Source of the DNA: DAOVRD01 sp964521715
GTDB taxonomy: Bacteria; Planctomycetota; Brocadiia; SM23-32
Length of the DNA: 64,000 nt
Assembly: GCA_964521715.1 (NCBI GenBank)
Contig: CAZFSS010000008.1
Span: 1-64,000, forward strand
Direction: 5' to 3'
Part shown: positions 8,347 to 15,664 of the stretch, one piece after another
How positions within the stretch are numbered: the first letter of the stretch is position 1
Layout of the letters: every line of letters starts with the position of its first letter
Position numbers and translations under genes: made by a program
Notes under the pieces: generated by a model
Seen by the model: only the letters and a program-made list of their open reading frames with translations
What the model was told of the DNA's origin: nothing
Databases searched by the model: none

Positions 8347-9045
8347 CTATTCGAGCATGTCGCCGGCTTCAACGGCTTGCAGCATCCGGCGGCAGTTGTT
8401 CCGGCACTGCCGGGCCAGTTCCACGTACGCCGGCAGGGGCTTTCCGTCAAGTCCCTCTACCTGCGCTATCTCCTTCACTCGCCGGGCCAGGGGCTCTGCG
8501 AGTCCGCGCCTTGCAAGGGAAAGCTCGATGCAACGCGACAGAAGAGGGGAAGCGTCTATCTGTCCCTCGAAAAGGGACTGCTGGCCTTCGTTCGTCGTTG
8601 TAAAGACCCACGCGACATGTCGCGGCAGGGCTTCGAGTGCCGTAAGCAGTCGCCGGATGATATCGGCCCTGAGCCCGTGCGCTTCGTTTACGATGTAGGC
8701 CCGTCCGATCTTCGGGCCGAGTCCGGCCAGTCGCATGTTACGTTCGATGTCGCGCAGGGCGGCGGCCGTCATGTCGCTTGAGTCCACCTCCCAGACGTTG
8801 AAGGGCTCTGCGATCCCGGCGGCTATCAGGCGCGCGATAGTCGTCTTGCCCGTGCCGCTCTGGCCGCTGATCCAGTAGGCCCGTCCGGCCAGACCACGAC
8901 GGGCAAGCGTCCGAATCTTGCGGATTGCCTTGTCTTGCCCAACGACTTCGTCCCATGTCCGGGGCCTGTGCTTCTCGTAGAGGGGAAGGGCGCCCTTGAC
9001 GGGGCCGAGGGCCGACTGAGCTTGTCTCTGGTTCTCTAGTGTCAT
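8347..9045 (-). CDS. Clamp-loader-like AAA+ ATPase (DnaX/RFC-small-subunit type)
   Basis: 232 residues from the ATG at 9045-9043, preceded by AAGGGGG. The opening (LYEKHRPRTWDEVVGQD at about 22-38) is the hallmark of clamp-loader ATPases. Walker A is GQSGTGKTT (about 61-69). The Walker B position reads IVNEAH (about 118-123), with Asn where clamp loaders have Asp. Sensor 1 (WVFTTTNEG) and an arginine-containing sensor region are present. The protein lacks the zinc module and C-terminal extension of host DnaX, so it is a compact mobile-element version. It probably loads a clamp or remodels a replication complex for the element. It follows a 93-residue gene by 10 bp and precedes the recombinase. 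Confidence 0.8.
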   Translation of the reverse strand: MTLENQRQAQSALGPVKGALPLYEKHRPRTWDEVVGQDKAIRKIRTLARRGLAGRAYWISGQSGTGKTTIARLIAAGIAEPFNVWEVDSSDMTAAALRDIERNMRLAGLGPKIGRAYIVNEAHGLRADIIRRLLTALEALPRHVAWVFTTTNEGQQSLFEGQIDASPLLSRCIELSLARRGLAEPLARRVKEIAQVEGLDGKPLPAYVELARQCRNNCRRMLQAVEAGDMLE

Positions 9046-9055
9046 GGCCGCCCCC

Positions 9056-9337
9056 TTACCTTGTCCCTGCGAGTATGAAGGCGGCAAGGCCCGTGTCCAG
9101 TTCGCCGGCATATAGCCCCTCGGCGAAGGCATGGACGCGCCCGTTGTAGTGGCCAAGGGCGTTGACAAGGGCTTGCGGCGTATGACCCTGATGCACGTGG
9201 AAGGCGTCGCCGTCAAGGACGACTAAGGCGACATGGCGCCCACGCCTGAGCCTGTCCACGACGCGGCGCGCGGCGTGTTCGCGTTCCTTCTCTGCGTTGT
9301 CTGTGCTGCTCGTCTGTGCTAGAATGACTTGCTGCAT
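9056..9337 (-). CDS. Small conserved-looking protein of unknown function
   Basis: 93 residues from the ATG at 9337-9335 with GGAGT eight bases upstream; a longer frame to 9406 is unlikely. The composition is protein-like (segment HVALVVLDGDAFHVHQG followed by a helix-rich end), but I recognise no family and see no signal peptide or membrane span. It lies 10 bp before the clamp-loader-like ATPase gene and downstream of the promoter at 9614-9642, so it probably belongs to the same replication or recombination operon. Confidence 0.6.
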   Translation of the reverse strand: MQQVILAQTSSTDNAEKEREHAARRVVDRLRRGRHVALVVLDGDAFHVHQGHTPQALVNALGHYNGRVHAFAEGLYAGELDTGLAAFILAGTR

Positions 9338-9566
9338 GGCCGTAACTCCGTTCAAGAGTCCTACGGCTGTGCGCGGCCCTGGGTGTTCGAGCACCTGGGG
9401 CCGCACTAGTGTGGGGCCGGGCCAGCCCCGTCAGTTCATTGCCCGAGTCCGGCTTCCCTGCATTGGCACCACCTTCCTTTCTGCGCTCGACGCGGCCCGC
9501 TCTCCTGAGCAGTTCGGCAACGGCCGCTCCTGCTTTCCGGGCCTTGTTTCTCTGCTTCTGGACCAC
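9213..9566 (-). CDS. Possible leader-proximal ORF, 117 residues (doubtful)
   Basis: A GTG at 9566-9564 preceded by GAAGG opens a 117-codon frame just downstream of the predicted promoter. The first 45 residues, rich in Lys, Arg and Ala, look protein-like. The rest overlaps the better-supported 93-residue gene in another frame and looks like shadow translation. It may be a short real gene with a misread end, or nothing. Confidence 0.22.
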   Translation of the reverse strand: MVQKQRNKARKAGAAVAELLRRAGRVERRKEGGANAGKPDSGNELTGLARPHTSAAPGARTPRAAHSRRTLERSYGHAASHSSTDEQHRQRREGTRTRRAPRRGQAQAWAPCRLSRP

Positions 9567-9593
9567 GTTTCTGCCTTCGGATTCGCGCCTTTG

Positions 9594-9607
9594 ATAAGCT
9601 ATCTTAT
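9594..9607. promoter_or_regulatory. Inverted repeat at predicted transcription start (operator-like)
   Basis: ATAAG-CTAT-CTTAT lies immediately downstream of the minus-strand -10 box and inside the spacer of a plus-strand promoter-like sequence (TTGATA at 9591-9596, TATAAT at 9613-9618, 16 bp spacer). A repressor bound here would block both directions. Confidence 0.4.
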
Positions 9608-9613
9608 GCCAAT

Positions 9614-9642
9614 ATAATACCCCATACTCTGCCCCGTGTCAA
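9614..9642 (-). promoter_or_regulatory. Predicted sigma-70 promoter for the 9.5-7.3 kb genes
   Basis: On the minus strand, TTGACA (9642-9637), a 17 bp spacer and TATTAT (9619-9614) give a near-consensus promoter. It reads toward the 93-residue gene, the AAA ATPase and the recombinase. Its -10 box overlaps a plus-strand TATAAT. Confidence 0.65.
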
Positions 9643-10365
9643 GGGGGAAATCGTGTCTTCTGCAAGATTCTTCCGAGCGGACGTGCACCGTTTCTCTGCC
9701 GGACCGAGCGCGAGAATCCGACAGCAGACAAGCAGCAAAGAGCGGCCAGACAGGGGCCAGACAACGGGGCCGAAAACACGATTCCCCGGATGGGGGGGCG
9801 CCGGCCGGGGGCGCTTGTCTGCTCTGCCCTGTCGCTGCCGCTCCGATTCGCACGCCTTGCCCTGGACGGAGCGGCTACTTTGGGCTCTGTTTGCCCCCTA
9901 CTTGCGGCCAGATTGGGGCCAGACAGGGCTCAGGCAAGGCCCAAACTACGGCGCCCGGAGCGCCCTATAGGCAGAAAGCGAGAAGCAACGCGGGGGGTCC
10001 CCACGAGCCCGGGAATCGTAACCACGCCCCTACCCCCTTTCTCCTCACATGCCCCAAGATATCCCCCTCTCCGCCGCCGGACCATTTTTGGCGGGGGCGC
10101 TTGCTGGTAGGCCCCCGCAGCCAAGCGGCATGCGCTCACTAAGCACACGCGCCACGGGGCCGTGGGGCGTCTACGGGCAGGATCGGCGCGCTGAGGAGAC
10201 GGGCGGCCCCGCAGAAACGGCGGGAAAGCCGACGAGAAGCCGAGAGAGCGCCAAAGCTTCTCAGGAAGGCAGGTTACGTCATAAGCGGTTATACGACAAA
10301 GACTTAGGAGAAGAATAACCCCTTACCTGCCGCTTGGCGGAGAACCCGCGCAGGCGCGCGCGGAA
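9643..10365. other. Gene-poor stretch with paired direct repeats
   Basis: No reading frame here has a convincing ribosome-binding site or protein-like composition. Two 22-bp direct repeats at 9742-9763 and 9904-9925 match at 20 positions, and each contains GGCCAGA twice. Together with the adjacent divergent promoter-like region and the flanking replication genes, this could be a control or origin region; that role is inference. Confidence 0.4.
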
Positions 10366-10384
10366 GAATAGGACCGGCCTATTC
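10366..10384 (-). terminator. Hairpin overlapping the PC4-like gene stop
   Basis: GAATAGG and CCTATTC pair perfectly around a 5-base loop at the end of the PC4-like gene. Only a short TT follows on the minus strand, so terminator function is uncertain. Confidence 0.3.
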
Positions 10385-10642
10385 GGTCTCGGTGGCGCTT
10401 TCCAGGCTGGCAGCCATGTTCAGGTGGCTGATCTCCTGGAGAGCTGCGATTACTTTCGGCAAGAGCGTCCGGCGGAAGCAGACGCCCTTGCGGGTCGGCA
10501 CCCGGTCGCCGTTGCCGGCAGGGTCAGTCCACACCCTTACGTCCACCACATCACGCCCGTACAAGGTCTGCGCACGGATACGGATCTCCTCAGTCGAGTT
10601 CTTCTGAACAACGATCGGTTCTGAGACTGTTTGCGTCGTCAT
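10379..10642 (-). CDS. PC4/YdbC-like single-stranded DNA-binding protein
   Basis: 87 residues from the ATG at 10642, preceded by a GGGGGAC ribosome-binding site. The pattern EEIRIRAQTLYGRDVVDVRVW, then TRKGVCFRRTLLPKVIAAL, matches the beta-sheet core of PC4-family proteins: a strand, the '[DE]hR.W' strand, the 'P-T-+-K-G' turn and a final helix. In that family this fold binds single-stranded DNA or RNA as a dimer. Its position between a Cys-rich protein and replication-type genes fits a role in element replication or transcription. Assignment is by pattern only. Confidence 0.65.
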   Translation of the reverse strand: MTTQTVSEPIVVQKNSTEEIRIRAQTLYGRDVVDVRVWTDPAGNGDRVPTRKGVCFRRTLLPKVIAALQEISHLNMAASLESATETE

Positions 10643-10750
10643 CTGCCGTCCCCCTGTTCTACAGTTAAGGCCCCCAAACCGCGATGTGCGACCCTAAACA
10701 CGCACCCCTCATTCTCGTTGTCATAAGTCCTTGCTGGGCAAGGGTCGAAA

Positions 10751-11233
10751 TCAGAGAACTGTGGTACATAAGACCCCCCCTTGGGCACGCTGCTTCCGGC
10801 GCTGTTCCCGATAAGTCGCTCGGCGGCGTTCCGCCCGGCATGTGGGACACAGCCGTTTGCCCTTCGGCAGGGGCGCGCCGCACTCACAGTGCCGGCCTGC
10901 CGCTTCGGACTTCTCGGGCAGACGGCCAAAGAACGGATGTCGCCTCGTCCGTTTCCTAGTACCCTCGTCCTCAATCCGCGCCAGCGACTTGCGCAGATCC
11001 CGGCGCGTTTGCTGGATGTAGGCCGCCCCAACCCCGGAGTATTCAGCCCGCCTGAGCCTAAGCGGCAGCAGACACCCCTCGAAGTACTTGCAGGGCAACT
11101 TGTCTCTGAGCAGGCAACGAGCCAGCGGAACCGCGAACGCGCTCTGCGTGTCAATCCCCCGGCATCCGCCCTCACACCAGTTCGCGCACTCAAGAACCGC
11201 CATCCTCTCCGCTGTCCGAACCGAACTTACCAC
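10751..11233 (-). CDS. Small cysteine-rich protein with C-terminal zinc ribbon
   Basis: 160 residues from a GTG at 11233-11231, which has AGGGGG six bases upstream; an ATG at 11257 and one at 11203 are alternatives. The N-terminal part has several Cys (CANWCEGGC, CLLRDKLPC, FEGC), and the C-terminal part has CECGA and CPTCRAERR, a likely zinc knuckle pair followed by a very basic tail, which suggests nucleic-acid binding. I do not recognise a named family. It lies between the winged-helix replication-type protein and the PC4-like protein on the same strand. An overlapping frame (10639-11193) is a shadow. Confidence 0.6.
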   Translation of the reverse strand: MVSSVRTAERMAVLECANWCEGGCRGIDTQSAFAVPLARCLLRDKLPCKYFEGCLLPLRLRRAEYSGVGAAYIQQTRRDLRKSLARIEDEGTRKRTRRHPFFGRLPEKSEAAGRHCECGAPLPKGKRLCPTCRAERRRATYREQRRKQRAQGGVLCTTVL

Positions 11234-11509
11234 TGTTTTCCCCCTTTCATGCCCCAACCCTTTTTCAGCGCGAAAGCCACAACCAGCGACCAGAACCCCG
11301 TTGCTGGCCTCAAAAACTCGCTTTCCGCCTTACCGAACCGCTGGAGGGCGGATTCTCGTGGCCGGCCAGATGAGGTAACTCAAGCCTCCCCAAGCCCCCT
11401 GACCTTCTTTCTGTCGGATTTTGCGACACTAGCCCGATTTCTGCCGAAGATTCTTGGCCTTGACGAGCGAAATCTGTTTTCCCGTCGAAACCGGCCGAAT
11501 TCCTTTGCG

Positions 11510-12826
11510 TCAGAGACTTCCTTCAAGAATTTGCGCCGCCTTTCGCCTGCGCTCCGCCGTTTTGTATGCGTCGGATTCTGTCCGTTCGAGCCGCCACTTA
11601 AGGAGGCCCAGTGCATCCCGAACATTCTGGACTTTTTGGATCTCTTGCATGACCAACTCAACATGGATGGGGCCGAACTGCTCGACAAGGGCCGTCAGTC
11701 GTTGCGCCGTTTCCTTCGGTGAAGCCGTTTTCGTCTTTGCTGCTTGAGAAAAAAAACCCCCCGTCGTTGTTTCATCGAGGCCGAGTCTCTGGGCAATCTC
11801 ATCTGGCCTGAGTTCGGGGCGGGGGCTTACGGGGGGGTTTTCTCTTTCAACGTCTCTGCCAACTACTCTCTCAACAGATGGCGTCCCCTCAGCTTCCGCC
11901 CAAGTCCCCTCCGTTTCCGCCCAAGTCCCCAAAACTTCCTCTCTGGCGGCGTTTTGGGGGCATGTCCCCTCAGCTTCCGCATTGGCGTCCAAGAGCCTTG
12001 TAGATAAGAGCGAGACGGGCTGAGGATGTTTGCGGGGCGCCCGTTTCTCGGCTCCAGCTTGGCGAGCAGGGGCGCCAGCTTCCGCATTGAGCCGTAAGAG
12101 TGCCCAGGATGGGCGCAAGAAGACCAGAGAGGGTTCGCAGCCCGCCTTCGCGTCCCACGTCATGTATTCCGCCTCTCGGAGACGGTATCGGGCGTGTTCC
12201 ACAGTCTTGTTGCTCAGGCCGAGTTGGCGCGCGATACTCGCCCAGGTCCGTCGCTTTTCCAGGCCGGCACAGAAGGCCAACAGCACTTGGTCCACGTCGG
12301 GAATGTCCGTATCCCAAAGGCGGTCGCTCAGACGATCCCATTCGCCCTGCCGTGTGGGATCATTGCCCTTGCGGTAGGCGCGTCCACGCCAGCATAGATG
12401 GTAGGTATTCGGCGCCGCTGGCCCCCGACCGCGCTCAACAGTCATGAGGTTCTCTGCTTGCAGTTTCCGAAGGTGCGTGCGCAGCGTCCGCACCGTGACG
12501 CCCCGGTCTTCGGCCAGGTTCCGCTCAGTGACCTGGGCGAAGGTTTGCCCCACGGGCACAAAGCGCGTCACGGTCGCCCATGTTTTCGCTGCGCTGGGAC
12601 CGCACTTGCGTGTGACTTCGCGCGGCACGGGCCGAAAGTGAACGGACGGATGTGCGTCCAGATGGTCGGGGGTCGGGCAGGGCGCTACATACCCACCGCC
12701 CCCCTGCGAAAGCTCAAGAGCCCCCTGGTCCGAGAGCTTCCGCGCAACGTCGAGGATAGATACTTCCTTGGCGGCCCCGAGCGAGCCTTGCAGACAACGT
12801 CCAGGTGTGCTAGACTTGTTCAACAT
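11510..12826 (-). CDS. Winged-helix replication-type protein with a CHC2-like N-terminal motif
   Basis: 438 residues from the ATG at 12826, preceded by GGGGGGA. Near residues 45-63 the segment GYVAPCPTPDHLDAHPSVHF resembles the first half of the CHC2 zinc finger of primases, with a later lone Cys. Next come helix-turn-helix-like blocks (VTVRTLRTHLRKLQAENLM, and TWASIARQLGLSNKTVEHARYRL). The C-terminal half is low-complexity, with repeated EAEGT/TWAE words. This resembles mobile-element replication or regulatory proteins in which a degenerate primase zinc finger is fused to winged helices. It is not a complete primase: no TOPRIM motif is seen. A replication-initiator role is inference from context. 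Confidence 0.6.
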   Translation of the reverse strand: MLNKSSTPGRCLQGSLGAAKEVSILDVARKLSDQGALELSQGGGGYVAPCPTPDHLDAHPSVHFRPVPREVTRKCGPSAAKTWATVTRFVPVGQTFAQVTERNLAEDRGVTVRTLRTHLRKLQAENLMTVERGRGPAAPNTYHLCWRGRAYRKGNDPTRQGEWDRLSDRLWDTDIPDVDQVLLAFCAGLEKRRTWASIARQLGLSNKTVEHARYRLREAEYMTWDAKAGCEPSLVFLRPSWALLRLNAEAGAPARQAGAEKRAPRKHPQPVSLLSTRLLDANAEAEGTCPQNAAREEVLGTWAETEGTWAEAEGTPSVERVVGRDVERENPPVSPRPELRPDEIAQRLGLDETTTGGFFSQAAKTKTASPKETAQRLTALVEQFGPIHVELVMQEIQKVQNVRDALGLLKWRLERTESDAYKTAERRRKAAQILEGSL

Positions 12827-12857
12827 CAGGTCCCCCCAGCAAAGGGATTCGTTCTAC

Positions 12858-12883
12858 GCCCCCGCCACGGACATGGCGGGGGC
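12858..12883. other. Perfect 10-bp inverted repeat between tail-like genes and replication-type gene
   Basis: GCCCCCGCCA and TGGCGGGGGC flank a 6-base loop. It could terminate or attenuate transcription coming from the tail-like genes. There is no T-run on the minus strand. Confidence 0.4.
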
Positions 12884-13086
12884 TTCCATTTGTGCGCAGA
12901 AAGACGAAGGGCCACGCCGCTGGCGAGCGTGGCCCTGATACCGGGCGATCTGGAGACAGGCGCCCGTAAGTTCTTGCTCTGTCCTGCGACTCCCTCTCGG
13001 CCTTTTCTGTCCCATCTCCAGATCTCGGGCTACGCTTGCCAGCGGCCCGCACTCCCGTACTCTTCACACCGTCATCCGTGCGCCCG

Positions 13087-13584
13087 TCAGTCCACGACAA
13101 AGCTCCGAGCGGCAGAAGCCCCGGACGGCGTGTACGTCACCTCGGCATACGCTGCGGCAATCTGCACGTTGCCTCCACTGACCGACGACACGAAGCGAAT
13201 CTGGAGGTCGTCCAAGTCTGACTGGTCCCATGAGCCATTGAATGTCACGCTCTTCCAGGACCAGCTCGTTGTCGGATTGAGGTTCTGTGCCGTCTTCCAG
13301 CCGGCGTCAACGTAGATGTTGGCCGTCATATTGGCCGTGCCACTGTAGATGCAGTACGCCCAGACGGTGATGCTGGTGATGCTCGCCACGCCGGCGAGGG
13401 TTGCCATCCCGTAGGTTTCCTGCTTCGCAGTTACGCTTGTCAGAATGAGGTCCGCCGTGTCCGGCGCAGTGGGTTGTCGTGTTGCGTCGTCGATGTAGTT
13501 GTAATGGTTCGCCTGCGGCGCGCCTCCCGTGGTCCACTGAAGCGGCGAGCCGTCTGCGTTTGGGTCCACGTAGCCTGTTGCCAT
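13087..13584 (-). CDS. Phage-tail-like small protein
   Basis: 165 residues. The N-terminus (YVDPNADGSPLQWT, then NHYNYIDDATRQP) and a beta-rich, Thr/Ser/Asn-rich body with alternating hydrophobics look like phage tail-fibre or decoration proteins. There is no signal peptide. The gene is last in a tight run of three such genes; the preceding stop is 6 bp upstream. I recognise no exact family. In planctomycete prophages such proteins commonly follow the baseplate genes, but no baseplate genes are present here. Confidence 0.55.
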   Translation of the reverse strand: MATGYVDPNADGSPLQWTTGGAPQANHYNYIDDATRQPTAPDTADLILTSVTAKQETYGMATLAGVASITSITVWAYCIYSGTANMTANIYVDAGWKTAQNLNPTTSWSWKSVTFNGSWDQSDLDDLQIRFVSSVSGGNVQIAAAYAEVTYTPSGASAARSFVVD

Positions 13585-13590
13585 AGCTTC

Positions 13591-14103
13591 CTAGCTCCGC
13601 TGAATCTTGAGCGTCAGCGTGCAGCGCGTGATGGTGGCGCAACTATCCACGTTGACACGGATGATGTCGGTGGCTGTCAACGAAGTAGTCCAGCCTGTCA
13701 GGGTCGTATCTACGTCCTTCGTGGCGCTGCTGATCTCCGGTTCGTTGCCGCCCATGATTGTGTCTGCATCGGTAGGCGGGAAGTTGGCATAGGTGTCCTT
13801 CCACAGGTCAACCTTGATGCTGCCGGTCTGGTCCGCTAAGAGCCAGACACCGACGATGGTGCCGGCGCAGACCACCATGTCGCCCTTGATGCCCGTGGTG
13901 ATTGCTGAGCCGCTGCCGTCAATAATGAAATTCTTGTACTCGTAAAGTGATGTTTGTAGGGCAGTCAGCGCCTCTCGAATTCCCTGCTCGGAGACGATAT
14001 CGTCGTCCGCACCAGGAGTACCCACAGTCGTGAGCAGGTCCGGCCCGTCTCCAACCGTGTTCGCCCCGCTTGCCTTGACGATCTTGTCAGTCGTCAGCGC
14101 CAT
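13591..14103 (-). CDS. Phage-tail-like small protein
   Basis: 170 residues. Typical tail-fibre composition: few charged clusters, many Thr, Ser, Asp and Gly, with an opening (ALTTDKIVKASGANTVGDGPD) common among phage fibre or receptor-binding proteins. A central segment predicted as beta strands (GIKGDMVVCAGTIVGVWLL) fits a fibre head. The start lies 1 bp after the preceding gene's stop, so the two are likely co-translated. No enzymatic motif is seen. Function beyond virion or cell-surface attachment cannot be supported. Confidence 0.55.
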   Translation of the reverse strand: MALTTDKIVKASGANTVGDGPDLLTTVGTPGADDDIVSEQGIREALTALQTSLYEYKNFIIDGSGSAITTGIKGDMVVCAGTIVGVWLLADQTGSIKVDLWKDTYANFPPTDADTIMGGNEPEISSATKDVDTTLTGWTTSLTATDIIRVNVDSCATITRCTLTLKIQRS

Positions 14104-14104
14104 G

Positions 14105-14482
14105 CTACACCTCCACCGTCACGATCTCGCCATCGTCGTTCACGACCACGTCGCCGTCCCCGTTCACAACCAGCGTCTTGACGCCGCCCTGCCATGCAAC
14201 CGTCCCATCAGCCTGGATTGTCGGCACATCGTATTCGTCGCTGCTCTGAATCAGGCCGATCACGGCATTGCTGTTGCAGACCAAAATGCTCCCCTTGGCT
14301 GCGCCGCTCAGGTCCGCATCCGTTCCGCCAGCAGACAAGTCGATCTTGCCGTCCGCATCGGCGTCGTAGACGGTCGTAACCATCGCGTACCCGTCCAGGT
14401 ACTCGAAGTTCAGCTTGACGATCCCCCAGTTGTGCTGATCCATCGGATCGCCAACGCCAACATTGACCTGTCTAATGGTCAT
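14105..14482 (-). CDS. Phage-tail-like small protein
   Basis: 125 residues, acidic, beta-rich, with a calcium-loop-like DADADGKIDLSAGG and a repetitive C-terminus (VVNGDGDVVVNDDGEIVTVEV spread over two strands). It opens the run of three tail-like genes downstream of the small HTH gene (37 bp gap). Composition and neighbours suggest a structural phage-derived protein; no family could be named. Confidence 0.55.
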   Translation of the reverse strand: MTIRQVNVGVGDPMDQHNWGIVKLNFEYLDGYAMVTTVYDADADGKIDLSAGGTDADLSGAAKGSILVCNSNAVIGLIQSSDEYDVPTIQADGTVAWQGGVKTLVVNGDGDVVVNDDGEIVTVEV

Positions 14483-14519
14483 GCCGCCCCCCCGTCACCG
14501 GCGGGTCGCTCCGGCGCAG

Positions 14520-14768
14520 TCACTTCCCCACCCCCACGCCTTCGCGCCGCGACGCCCCACGCCGCCGCACGGGCTCCAGACCCGCTGCGATGCGCTGCAG
14601 CGTGTCCTCGATGTCACCCAGGCGATAGATGCACCGCGCCTGGCCTGTATCCCCGAGCTTCGCCTTCCTCACGGCCCCCGATTCCACGAGCTCCCGAATC
14701 CGCCGATCGCTGAGCCCAAATTCCCTGCGAACGTCCGCTGCATCCCCCCACCGAGCCTGCCCACCCAT
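14520..14768 (-). CDS. Small helix-turn-helix regulator or excisionase-like protein
   Basis: 82 residues from the ATG at 14768, with GGGGAG eight bases upstream. The segment WGDAADVRREFGLSDRRIRELVESGAVRKAKLG is a typical AlpA/excisionase or MerR-like helix-turn-helix with a wing (CIYRLGDIEDTL). The C-terminus is basic. It is the first gene after the promoter at 14830-14858 and the one nearest the tRNA-proximal integrase, a position usual for excisionase or control genes of integrated elements. It may regulate excision, the tail-like genes, or both. Confidence 0.65.
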   Translation of the reverse strand: MGGQARWGDAADVRREFGLSDRRIRELVESGAVRKAKLGDTGQARCIYRLGDIEDTLQRIAAGLEPVRRRGASRREGVGVGK

Positions 14769-14829
14769 ACCGGTTCTCCCCTTAGAAAGTCCAGCGCCAA
14801 GACATAGCGGACCGACAACTACAACTTGA

Positions 14830-14858
14830 AGTGTAGCAAAATCACATGGTGTTGTCAA
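14830..14858 (-). promoter_or_regulatory. Predicted sigma-70 promoter of the HTH/tail-like operon
   Basis: On the minus strand TTGACA (14858-14853), 17 bp spacer, TACACT (14835-14830). Transcription would begin near 14823, about 55 bases before the HTH gene start. Confidence 0.65.
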
Positions 14859-15381
14859 CCCCAAGACCGGGAAGATTTCATCAGCGCCAGGTCACGGGCA
14901 CGCCGCCCGTCTTCTGGCTTGTTTCAAGTCATCCGCCGCCAAGCACTTACATAGGAGCCCCGTCTATTACGCGTCCCCGCTCCTTTCGCAGCGCGGTTAT
15001 CCGCTCCAAAGGAGGAGAGACAAAGGTCCCGCCGGATTGTGTGGCGCTCTATCCCGGCCAGACGCCCCGGACTACCAGTGAGAGCTACTACGGGGAGTAA
15101 CCAGCACGGTGCGCCTAACCCCTGTCCCCTTGCACATGGGGAAGCAGGCTAGCAGAGCGACGAGCGCACTATCGTATGTGGGCGAGTCCCTTCTGTGGGG
15201 CTCAGGGCGGGCTGCGGCGCTACGAAAGGAGTAAAGCTCTGATGGCGGCCTAGGTGCCATTCGCGCGTCTGCCGGCCTCCGGTGCCCTTCTGTGCGCCTT
15301 CGTCGAGGTGTGCCAAGGTTCAGGGCTGGGGGGTGAAAGGCCGACGCATGGGGTTGGCACAAAGTCCTAGCGCAATGGAAT
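14859..15381. other. Stretch without recognisable gene
   Basis: Between the HTH operon promoter and the 27-bp repeats. Frames on both strands have biased Arg/Pro/Ser composition and no family resemblance. It may hold attachment or regulatory sequence for the island's integrase end. Confidence 0.35.
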
Positions 15382-15462
15382 CGCAAAAAGGTCAATTCCG
15401 TAGAAAGCCGCGAAAAGGTGAATTCCGGCGGAAGTCGCGAAAAGGTCGATTCCGTCGAAAGT
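15382..15462. repeat. Three tandem imperfect 27-bp repeats (iteron-like)
   Basis: Units at 15382-15408, 15409-15435 and 15436-15462 share the core CG(C/A)(G/A)AAAAGGT.(A/G)ATTCCG followed by (G/C/A)GAAAG or GGAAGT endings. The array lies between the HTH gene and the integrase gene. It could bind the recombinase arm domain, the HTH protein or a replication protein. Because 27 is divisible by three, open frames run through it on both strands, and I do not treat those as genes. Confidence 0.7.
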
Positions 15463-15664
15463 GGAGAAACGTGCACAGAACCAGGGGGCTGGCTTGTTGG
15501 AAACGAGGGGATGCTATGACCGTGAGCATGTCCGACCTTGGTGGGCCGTAGGAGGCCCTGTGCTCACGCCAGAGCGACGAAACGGAGGAAACACAGCCCC
15601 AGCCCCGTGGCAGGATTTCGCGTCCCTGGGCGCGTGGAAACGAGGGATTCCCCGGCTGCGGGGG
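15463..15664. other. Short non-coding gap before the tRNA-proximal integrase stop
   Basis: I see no gene, terminator or further repeat copy here. Confidence 0.35.

Noticed and set aside
9636..10318. Plus-strand frames in the gene-poor region (168, 105, 106 and 89 codons)
   Set aside because: Arg/Pro/Gly-biased composition, no ribosome-binding sites and no family resemblance; they look like GC-rich chance frames.
10639..11193. 184-codon minus frame overlapping the Cys-rich protein
   Set aside because: The other frame has ordered zinc knuckles and a strong ribosome-binding site; this one is its shadow.
11380..11747. Frames over the 3' end of the winged-helix gene on other frames and strands
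   Set aside because: They overlap a well-supported gene and lack motifs.
15072..15551. Long frames on both strands across the 27-bp repeats
   Set aside because: The repeat length is a multiple of three, so all frames stay open; the predicted proteins are repeat-derived (for example GEFRRKSRK) and otherwise unlike proteins.
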